DNA from: Saccharibacillus sp. CPCC 101409
GTDB taxonomy: Bacteria; Bacillota; Bacilli; Paenibacillales; Paenibacillaceae
Direction of reading: 5' to 3'
NCBI RefSeq assembly: GCF_030518235.1
Contig: NZ_JAULSA010000010.1
Span: forward strand, 1-64,000
DNA length: 64,000 bases
The notes beneath the pieces are model-generated. The model saw only the letters and a list, made by a program, of their open reading frames with translations. It made no database searches and had not been told where the DNA came from. Positions within the stretch are counted from its first letter, which is position 1; every line of letters begins with the position of its first letter. Below are positions 8,017 through 14,802 of this stretch, piece by piece. Position numbers and translations under genes: made by a program.

Positions 8017-8730
8017 TCATGCGCGATTGCGTCCGGTCGATCCCGGCAAAGATTCCCGTTCGGGCGTATTCGACGTAATCAAACCGCAGCGTTCAAGCCC
8101 GTCCGCCACCAGCGCCGCGACGCTTCGCGCGCCCTGTTCGTTCAAATGCGTATTGTCCTGGATTCCGTCCGGATAGTTCGGATGTTCGCCCGGCTTGAAC
8201 TGCGTGAACCATTCGCGCGACCGGGCGTCGCCCATTTCTTTGAACGCCGCCGCGCTGCGGCCGGTCAGGTCGATCAGCGGCACACGCTCGCGCACGGCCA
8301 GCGATTCGACCGCGCGCGGATAATCGCCGTGCGTCGGCAGCAGCAGTCCGTTTGCGTCGAAATAGCGGCGGCACAGCGGCGTAATCAGCACAGGCTGCGC
8401 TCCTTTGTCGCGCGCGCCGTCGATGTACCGCTTCAGCGTCTGCGGATACGTGCTCCACGGACAGGTATGCCGCAGCGGATCTTCTTTGTTGTCGTTATGC
8501 CCGAACTGGATCAGCAGCAGATCGCCGGGCGAGATGTGTTCCAGAATCCGGTCCAGCCGGCCTTCGTCGATAAAACTTTTGCTGCTGCGTCCGCAGATCG
8601 CTTCGTTGACCACCCGGACCGACGGCGGCAGGAACGAAAACAGCTTCGCTCCCCAGCCTTCCATCGGAGCACGGTCCGGCGTGTACGAAGCCATGGTCGA
8701 ATCGCCCGCCAGGTAAAAGGTTTGCGTCAT
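8017..8730 (-). CDS. SGNH esterase, rhamnogalacturonan acetylesterase-like (YesT type)
   Basis: The protein has 237 residues and all SGNH blocks: block I AGDSTMAS with nucleophile Ser11, block III FGHNDN with Asn79, and block V DNTHLNEQGA carrying the Asp-x-x-His pair. The order and spacing resemble rhamnogalacturonan acetylesterases (CE12, B. subtilis YesT), which remove acetyl groups from pectic backbones. There is no signal peptide, suggesting action on imported oligomers. It is divergent from an AraC regulator at 8893, the likely activator. Its 3' end converges on the previous AraC gene with only 59 bases between. Confidence 0.87.
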   Translation of the reverse strand: MTQTFYLAGDSTMASYTPDRAPMEGWGAKLFSFLPPSVRVVNEAICGRSSKSFIDEGRLDRILEHISPGDLLLIQFGHNDNKEDPLRHTCPWSTYPQTLKRYIDGARDKGAQPVLITPLCRRYFDANGLLLPTHGDYPRAVESLAVRERVPLIDLTGRSAAAFKEMGDARSREWFTQFKPGEHPNYPDGIQDNTHLNEQGARSVAALVADGLERCGLITSNTPERESLPGSTGRNRA

Positions 8731-8892
8731 GCGCTTTCCCTCCTTCCGATTACTCGCTGTACAGACTCAGCTTATCCGAAAATTGCCGGGATTTCTCCGT
8801 TTATTGACGCTGTATCGACTCTACCCCGCTTTTTTTGCTACAATCGACGCAGCAGGACCGCCCTGCCACTTCCGCGACAAGGAGGATTGCCT

Positions 8893-9771
8893 ATGCCGCT
8901 TAGACAGCTTCCCGACCGGCTCCAATTCGGCGAGCCGAAGGACGTACTGCGCGCCGAGTTCGACCGCCGAACCGGCCATTATTCGATGACGGAGAACCAT
9001 TACCACCGCAATTACGAGTTGTATTATTTGTTCAGCGGCGAACGCAATTATTTTATCAAAGACAGCGCCTACCGCGTTCTGGCCGGAGATCTGGTGCTGA
9101 TCGACTCGAACGCCGTGCACAAGACTTCCGATCTGGGCATACCGGATCACGAACGGGTCGTGTTTTATTTCGAGCCGCGGTATTTCGACGAGTATACGGA
9201 AAGCGAACGCGAACTGCTGCTGGCTCCGTTTACGCGGGATCAGCCGCTGATGCGGCTGAATTTGCAGGAGCGGCACCGGGCCGAAGAGCTGCTGCATTCG
9301 CTGCTGGCGGAGCTGCGGGACCGGCCGCCGGGCTATCGTCTGCATATTCGCCATATGGCGGGCGAGCTGCTGCTGCTGGCGGCGCGGCATTCCGGCGAAC
9401 GGACCGAACGGACGCCGCGCGACGAGCCGACGCCGGTTCAGCGCAAAGTATCGGAAGTGGTCCGGCACATCAACGGCCATTTCGCCGAACCGCTCGAACT
9501 CGGCGGGCTGGCCCGGCGCTTTTATATCAGCCGAAGCCACTTGAGCCGGACGTTCAAAGAGGTGACCGGCTTCGGCTTCGCGGAATATATCAATATCACG
9601 CGGATCAAGGAAGCCCAGCGTTTGCTGCGCGAGACTCCGTACAGTGTAACGCGTGTGTCCGAGCTGTCGGGCTTCGACAACTTTTCGCACTTCGGCAAAA
9701 TGTTCAAACGGCTGTCGGGCCTTGCGCCGAGAGAATACCGCAAGCTCAACCGGCGGCGTGAAGAACGTTGA
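8893..9771 (+). CDS. AraC family transcriptional regulator
   Basis: The protein has 292 residues. The ATG at 8893 follows AAGGAGG (8879-8885); the open frame extends far upstream but that part lacks protein character and overlaps other genes. The N-terminal cupin shows HYHRNYELYYLFSGERNYFIKD and GDLVLIDSNAVHKT. The C-terminal HTH pair contains LARRFYISRSHLSRTFKEVTG and SVTRVSELSGFDNFSHFGKMFKR, followed by the APREYR signature. It is divergent from the rhamnogalacturonan acetylesterase-like gene and upstream of uxaBAC, so control of pectin-related genes is plausible. Confidence 0.93.
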   Translation: MPLRQLPDRLQFGEPKDVLRAEFDRRTGHYSMTENHYHRNYELYYLFSGERNYFIKDSAYRVLAGDLVLIDSNAVHKTSDLGIPDHERVVFYFEPRYFDEYTESERELLLAPFTRDQPLMRLNLQERHRAEELLHSLLAELRDRPPGYRLHIRHMAGELLLLAARHSGERTERTPRDEPTPVQRKVSEVVRHINGHFAEPLELGGLARRFYISRSHLSRTFKEVTGFGFAEYINITRIKEAQRLLRETPYSVTRVSELSGFDNFSHFGKMFKRLSGLAPREYRKLNRRREER

Positions 9772-9831
9772 ACGAAGCGGCGATGAAGATTTTCGAGTCT
9801 TTATTTTACGTGCGCTTTTCCTGCCGCTCGC

Positions 9832-9873
9832 TTGACAACGCGCTTTTTCAATCCTAAACTGAAACCGTTAACA
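9832..9873 (+). promoter_or_regulatory. uxaBAC promoter with overlapping cre site
   Basis: TTGACA (9832-9837) and TAAACT (9855-9860) are 17 bases apart. TGAAACCGTTAACA at 9860-9873 fits every position of the cre consensus TGWNANCGNTNWCA and covers the expected transcription start, a placement that gives strong CcpA repression in Bacillales. The start codon is 161 bases further on; no other gene lies in this gap. Confidence 0.75.
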
Positions 9874-10034
9874 ATACGATAATCCGAATGCACCGCAGCG
9901 CCTGAAGCGCAGCGAACCGGCGCGGGTCGGCTGCTTTTTCCACGGCGGACGAAGGCTGAAACTTTTCGGCTTTCGAACTTTTTTAAAGCAAAATGTTCAC
10001 GTGTGCATTCTATCGAAACAAAGGAGCCTAGCCT

Positions 10035-11459
10035 ATGAAAACGAGCTTCAAATTGTCCCGCAAGACCGTATCCGGCCTGCCGATCCATCCCGAGCGCGTA
10101 ATCCAGTTCGGCACGGGCAATTTCATGCGGGCTTTCGTCGACTGGCAGCTTCAGCAGATGAACGACCGGGGATTGTTCGCCGGCAGCGCGGTGGGCGTCC
10201 AGGCGGTCTCCGAGCAGCCCGATCCGGAATTCGCCGCTCAGGATTATCTGTACACCGTGCTGCTCCGGGGGATTCAGGGCGGGGAAACGGTCGATACGGG
10301 CGAGATCGTTTCCAGCGTCAGCCGGGTAATCAGCGCCTATACGGATTACGAGCAGTTCCTGGCGCTGGCCGAAGACGAGCGATTGGAGTTTATCACTTCG
10401 AATACGACGGAAGCGGGCATCGTATACCGGCCGGAAGACCGGCTGGAAGACGCTCCGCCCGCCGGCTTTCCCGCCAAGCTGACCGTTCTGCTGCACCGGC
10501 GCTACAGGCTGGGCCGCAAAGGATTTACCGTGATCCCCTGCGAGCTGATCGACCGCAACGGCGAAAAGCTGCTGGAGATCGTAAAGCTTCACGCCGCCGA
10601 CTGGGAGCTGGGCGAAGGCTTTCTGCGCTGGCTGGACGAGGAAAATACGTTCTGCTGCAGCCTGGTGGACCGCATCGTGCCGGGTTATCCGCGCGAGCAG
10701 GCCGAAGAACTGGAGCAAAACCTCGGTTATAAGGACGAGTTTATGGTTGCCGCCGAACCTTTTCTGCTGTGGGTGATCGAAGGTCCCGATCGCCTGCGCC
10801 AAACACTGCCGCTGGCCGAAGCCGGATTGAACGTCGTCGTGACGAGCGATATGACGCCGTACCGCGAGCGCAAAGTCCATCTGCTCAACGGTCCGCATAC
10901 GGCGATGGTGCCGCTCGGCCTGCTGGCCGGGCTGGAAACGGTCGAAGAAGTCATGCACGATGCCGATCTGTCCGCGTTCGTCCTTGAGCTGGTCGAGCGC
11001 GAGCTGATTCCGATGCTGGATCTGCCGGAACCCGAACTGCGCGCTTATTCGGAAGCGGTGCTCGAACGGTTCCGCAATCCGTTTATCCGGCACGAACTGC
11101 GCTCGATCTCGCTGAACAGCATCTCCAAATTCAAAGCCCGCCTCCTTCCTCTTCTCCGGCGTTACGCGGCGGAACGCGGCGAGCTGCCTCCGCTGATTAC
11201 GCTCGCGTTCGCGGCGCTGCTCCACAGCTATCGCGGCGGCAAGGTACGGCGGCAGGACGAAGCGCAGACGCTGGAGCTGTTCGACCGGGCCGCCGGCGAT
11301 CCTTCCACATTCACGGCGACCGTACTGCGGCAGCAAGAATGGTGGGGAAGCGATCTGAACGAACTGCCGGGGCTTGCGGACAGCTTGAACGCAAGGATGG
11401 ACGAAATCGGGCGGAGCGGCGTTCGTTCGGCGCTGCGCCGAATTCTACGGGGAGAGTGA
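10035..11459 (+). CDS. uxaB: Tagaturonate reductase (altronate oxidoreductase) UxaB
   Basis: The protein has 474 residues. It reduces D-tagaturonate to D-altronate with NADH, the second step of galacturonate breakdown. It belongs to the mannitol dehydrogenase superfamily: an N-terminal Rossmann part with VIQFGTGNFMRAF (about 20-32) and FITSNTTEAGIVY, and the catalytic Lys-Asn-His arrangement in RKVHLLNGPHTAMVPLG (about 276-292). It is the first gene of uxaB-uxaA-uxaC, with seven bases before uxaA. An AGGAGCC ribosome site precedes the ATG. Regulation is suggested by the cre site over the promoter. Confidence 0.95.
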   Translation: MKTSFKLSRKTVSGLPIHPERVIQFGTGNFMRAFVDWQLQQMNDRGLFAGSAVGVQAVSEQPDPEFAAQDYLYTVLLRGIQGGETVDTGEIVSSVSRVISAYTDYEQFLALAEDERLEFITSNTTEAGIVYRPEDRLEDAPPAGFPAKLTVLLHRRYRLGRKGFTVIPCELIDRNGEKLLEIVKLHAADWELGEGFLRWLDEENTFCCSLVDRIVPGYPREQAEELEQNLGYKDEFMVAAEPFLLWVIEGPDRLRQTLPLAEAGLNVVVTSDMTPYRERKVHLLNGPHTAMVPLGLLAGLETVEEVMHDADLSAFVLELVERELIPMLDLPEPELRAYSEAVLERFRNPFIRHELRSISLNSISKFKARLLPLLRRYAAERGELPPLITLAFAALLHSYRGGKVRRQDEAQTLELFDRAAGDPSTFTATVLRQQEWWGSDLNELPGLADSLNARMDEIGRSGVRSALRRILRGE

Positions 11460-11466
11460 ACGGAAA

Positions 11467-12954
11467 ATGAAACATTTGACGAAAATGAACGTCCGCGACA
11501 ATGTCGCGGTGGCGCTGCGTCCGATCGGCGGCGGAGAACGGCTGGAGCTTGAAGGCGCGGCGGTCGAAACGCTGCAGGACGTGCCGCAGGGGCACAAGAT
11601 CGCGCTGGCCGACATCGCCGAAGGCGGCCTCGTGCTTAAATACGGCGCTCCGATCGGTTATGCGACCGAGGATATTCCGGCCGGCAGCTGGGTGCATACG
11701 CATAATGTGCGCACGACGCTGGCCGGCGAAGAGCGATACGAATACGCGCCGGAGCTGCATCCGGCGGTGTATCCGCCTCGCGGCCTGACTTTCGACGGCT
11801 ACCGCCGCGCGAGCGGCAAGACCGGCATCCGCAACGATCTGTATATCGTCCCGACCGTCGGCTGCGTCAACGGCGTGGCCGAGCTGATGATCGCCGACTA
11901 CAAAGCGCTGCACGCCGACGACAGCCCGTTCGACAATGTCACCGTGCTCAAGCATCCGTACGGCTGCTCCCAGCTCGGCGACGATCACCGCATGACGCGC
12001 AGCATTCTGCTGGACGCGGTCAACCATCCCAACGCCGGCGGCGTACTGGTGTTCGGACTGGGCTGCGAGAACAATATCGTCGCCGAGTTCCGCGAGCTCC
12101 TGGGCGATTACGATACTTCGCGCGTCAAATTCCTGGTGGCGCAGGAGGTCGGCGACGAAGTGGAAGCGGGCCTGGAGCTGTTGGAAGAACTGCACGCGGC
12201 GGCGCTCGGCGACCGGCGTCAGCCCGTTCCGCTCAGCGAACTGAACGTCGGCCTCAAGTGCGGCGGCTCCGACGGTTTCTCCGGCATTACCGCCAACCCG
12301 CTGCTCGGCGCGTTCTCGGACTTCCTGATCGGCCAGGGCGGCAGCACGGTGCTGACCGAGGTGCCCGAGATGTTCGGGGCCGAGAAGATGCTGATGGCCC
12401 GCGCCGAGAACGAACAGGTCTTCGAACAAATCGTGTCGCTGATCAACGATTTTAAACAGTATTTCCTGTCGCACGGCGAAGTCGTCTACGAGAACCCTTC
12501 GCCCGGCAACAAAGCGGGCGGCATTACGACGCTGGAAGACAAATCGCTCGGCTGCACGCAGAAAGCCGGCACCTCGGCGGTCGTCGATGTGCTCCAATAC
12601 GGAGAAAAGTTGTCCAAAAAAGGGCTCAGCCTGCTCCAGGCGCCGGGCAACGATCTGGTCGCTTCGTCCGCCCTGGCCGCCGCCGACTGCCAGCTTGTGC
12701 TGTTCACGACCGGACGCGGCACGCCGTTCGGCAGCTTCGTCCCGACGGTGAAAGTCGCCACCAACAACCAGCTGTTCGAGAAAAAAGGACACTGGATGGA
12801 CTTCAACGCCGGTCCCCTGCTGGAACGGCCGATGGAAGACGTGCTGGAATCGTTTATCGCTTACATCATCGAGGTCGCCAGCGGCCGCCGGACGCGCAAC
12901 GAGCAGAATCAGGTCCGGGAACTGGCGATCTTCAAAACGGGGGTTACATTATGA
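11467..12954 (+). CDS. uxaA: Altronate dehydratase UxaA
   Basis: The protein has 495 residues. It dehydrates D-altronate to 2-keto-3-deoxy-D-gluconate, the third step of galacturonate catabolism. Residues 1-95 form the SAF-type N-terminal domain (DVPQGHKIALADI, then GSWVHTHNVRTTL). The long C-terminal domain holds RNDLYIVPTVGCVN, the Cys-containing KHPYGCSQLGDDH and LKCGGSDGFSGITANP, matching the Fe-dependent UxaA/GarD family. Its stop overlaps the uxaC start by four bases (ATGA), indicating translational coupling. No kdgK or kdgA gene is nearby, so the final steps are encoded elsewhere. Confidence 0.95.
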   Translation: MKHLTKMNVRDNVAVALRPIGGGERLELEGAAVETLQDVPQGHKIALADIAEGGLVLKYGAPIGYATEDIPAGSWVHTHNVRTTLAGEERYEYAPELHPAVYPPRGLTFDGYRRASGKTGIRNDLYIVPTVGCVNGVAELMIADYKALHADDSPFDNVTVLKHPYGCSQLGDDHRMTRSILLDAVNHPNAGGVLVFGLGCENNIVAEFRELLGDYDTSRVKFLVAQEVGDEVEAGLELLEELHAAALGDRRQPVPLSELNVGLKCGGSDGFSGITANPLLGAFSDFLIGQGGSTVLTEVPEMFGAEKMLMARAENEQVFEQIVSLINDFKQYFLSHGEVVYENPSPGNKAGGITTLEDKSLGCTQKAGTSAVVDVLQYGEKLSKKGLSLLQAPGNDLVASSALAAADCQLVLFTTGRGTPFGSFVPTVKVATNNQLFEKKGHWMDFNAGPLLERPMEDVLESFIAYIIEVASGRRTRNEQNQVRELAIFKTGVTL

Positions 12955-14423
12955 AAACGAAGATTCAAACGACAAACGAAACCGCGGCGAACGGAACCGC
13001 CGGAAACGGATCGGACGTTTTCCTGAACGAAAATTTCCTGCTGTCCACCGAAACGTCGCGCCGGTTGTTCCACGAACATGCCAAATCGATGCCGATTATC
13101 GATTACCACTGCCATCTGGACCCGAAAGAAATTTACGAAGACAAACCGTTTGCCAATCTGACCGAAGCCTGGCTGTACGGCGACCATTACAAATGGCGGC
13201 TGATCCGCGCCAACGGCATTGCCGAAGAACGCATTACCGGCGAAGTCTCCGATTACGACCGCTTCCTCGCCTGGGCGGAAACCGTGCCGAGAACGGTCGG
13301 CAATCCGCTGTACAGCTGGACGCATCTGGAGCTGCGCCGCTTCTTCGATATCGATACGCCGCTGAATCCGCAAAACGCGCCGGAGATCTGGGAACGCGCC
13401 AATGCCAAGCTCGCGCAGCCGGAATTCTCGCGCCGTTCGCTGATCGCGGGCTCCAACGTCAAAGTCGTCTGCACGACCGACGATCCCGCCGACAACCTCG
13501 AATATCACCGGCTGCTGGCCGAAGAAGAAAGCCGCTTCGCGGTTTTCCCGACGTTCCGGCCGGACAAAGCGCTGAATATCGATGCGGCCGGATTCCCGGA
13601 TTGGCTGGCGCGGCTCGAAGAAGCGGCCGGACGCTCCGCCTCCACATTCGCCGAACTGACGGATATACTCGAAGAACGCGTATCCTTTTTCCACGAGCGG
13701 GGCTGCCGGCTGTCCGACCACGCGCTCGACACGCTCAAATACGGTGCGGCCGAACCGGAAGCGGTCGAAGACATCTATGCCAAACGGTTGACCGGCGCGG
13801 AACTGTCCGAAGAAGAAGTCGTCCGCTACCGCACCGCGCTGCTGGTCAGACTCATCGCCATGTACGAGCGCAAAGGCTGGACGATGCAGCTTCACCTGCA
13901 CGCTTACCGCAACAACAATACGCCGATGTTCCGCAAGCTGGGGCCGGATACCGGCTACGACGGCCTGAACGATCTGCCGCTGACCGCCTCGCTGTCGGCG
14001 CTGCTGGACCGCGCCGAGACCGAATCCGGCCTGCCCAAAACGATTCTGTATTCGCTTAACCCGGGCGATTATCCGGCGCTGCTCGCGCTGATGGGCTGCT
14101 ACCAGCGGGATGTGCCCGGCAAGATCCAGCTCGGTTCCGGCTGGTGGTACAACGATACCCGCGACGGCATGCGGCGTCAGCTGACTCTGCTGGCCGACAA
14201 CGGGCTGCTGTCCCGCTTTGTCGGGATGCTGACGGATTCGCGCAGCTTCCTGTCGTATACGCGGCACGAATATTTCCGCCGGGTACTGTGCGAATGGATC
14301 GGCGAGCTGGCGCAGCGCGGCGAAGCCCCGGACGATATGGAGCTGCTGGCGGAGATGACGCGGGATATCGCTTACGGAAACGCGGCTGCGTATTTCGGGT
14401 TCAAGCTGCCGCAGGACGCTTGA
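12951..14423 (+). CDS. uxaC: Uronate (glucuronate/galacturonate) isomerase UxaC
   Basis: The protein has 490 residues. It isomerises D-galacturonate to D-tagaturonate and D-glucuronate to D-fructuronate, the entry step of the pathway although encoded last. The metal-binding IIDYHCHLDPKEI is near residues 44-56, followed by LHLHAYRNNN and GWWYNDTRDGM further on, all typical of the amidohydrolase-superfamily uronate isomerases. The first 20 residues are a low-complexity Thr/Asn/Gly stretch before FLNENFLL, slightly longer than in most homologues. It overlaps uxaA by four bases and ends about 300 bases before a bidirectional terminator. Confidence 0.95.
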   Translation: MKTKIQTTNETAANGTAGNGSDVFLNENFLLSTETSRRLFHEHAKSMPIIDYHCHLDPKEIYEDKPFANLTEAWLYGDHYKWRLIRANGIAEERITGEVSDYDRFLAWAETVPRTVGNPLYSWTHLELRRFFDIDTPLNPQNAPEIWERANAKLAQPEFSRRSLIAGSNVKVVCTTDDPADNLEYHRLLAEEESRFAVFPTFRPDKALNIDAAGFPDWLARLEEAAGRSASTFAELTDILEERVSFFHERGCRLSDHALDTLKYGAAEPEAVEDIYAKRLTGAELSEEEVVRYRTALLVRLIAMYERKGWTMQLHLHAYRNNNTPMFRKLGPDTGYDGLNDLPLTASLSALLDRAETESGLPKTILYSLNPGDYPALLALMGCYQRDVPGKIQLGSGWWYNDTRDGMRRQLTLLADNGLLSRFVGMLTDSRSFLSYTRHEYFRRVLCEWIGELAQRGEAPDDMELLAEMTRDIAYGNAAAYFGFKLPQDA

Positions 14424-14470
14424 GTCGGCTTTGCCAAGATAGCCTCTTGGGATACGCGCCGCTTAAATCG

Positions 14471-14653
14471 AATGTTGCGTAAGTGCATCATTTTCCCTAT
14501 AGAGAGTTGATATTGTGCAGAATGTTGCGGTCGTGCATCATTTCCCGCCTTTTTTGGCCTTTGGAGCGGGAGAACGGTGAAAATGATGTACATGCGCAAC
14601 ATTTTCGAATAGATCGGCTATTTTCTATTAAGATGATGCACCCTGGCAACATT
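14471..14653. repeat. Dyad-symmetric intergenic element, copy 1 (four 23-base sites)
   Basis: Four sites fit AATGTTGC-N4-GTGCATCATTT: 14471-14493 and 14521-14543 in the plus direction, 14581-14603 and 14631-14653 inverted (site 3 has GTACATCAT, site 4 ends CATCATCTT). The gaps are 27, 37 and 27 bases. The central gap folds as a hairpin (CCCGC at 14544-14548 with GCGGG at 14566-14570). Outer sites can pair with each other, and so can inner sites, so the 183-base unit could form one long interrupted stem. It fills the gene-free stretch between uxaC and the FAD gene; no open reading frame of credible quality is present. Confidence 0.8.
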
Positions 14654-14725
14654 TCCTTACCACGCGCCTCTTGCAAGCTATTTGGCCCAGATCTTCTTTC
14701 AAAAGATATCCAAAAAACGCAAAAC

Positions 14726-14773
14726 AAAAAGGCTGTCCTCCCGTTTAATTGAAAACGGGAGGACAGCCTTTTT
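14726..14773. terminator. Strong bidirectional terminator between uxaC and the FAD oxidoreductase gene
   Basis: Arms 14726-14746 and 14753-14773 form an almost perfect 21-bp stem with a 6-base loop and A/T runs at both ends. It serves the convergent uxaBAC operon and FAD gene. Confidence 0.95.
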
Positions 14774-14802
14774 TGCAATTTGTCTTCTCTCTGCCGCTTC
14801 GC

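Noticed and set aside
7003-8892. Long upstream extension of the AraC frame at 8893
   Set aside because: It runs through the other AraC gene and antisense to the SGNH gene; the strong AAGGAGG site fixes the start at 8893.
14471-14653. Repeat array resembling a small CRISPR
   Set aside because: Only four sites, half of them inverted, with variable bases inside each repeat and no cas genes nearby.
14442-14673. 8-base direct repeat as proof of transposition
   Set aside because: A single 8-base match in about 230 bases is not rare and is unequally placed relative to the element's ends, so it is noted only as a hint.
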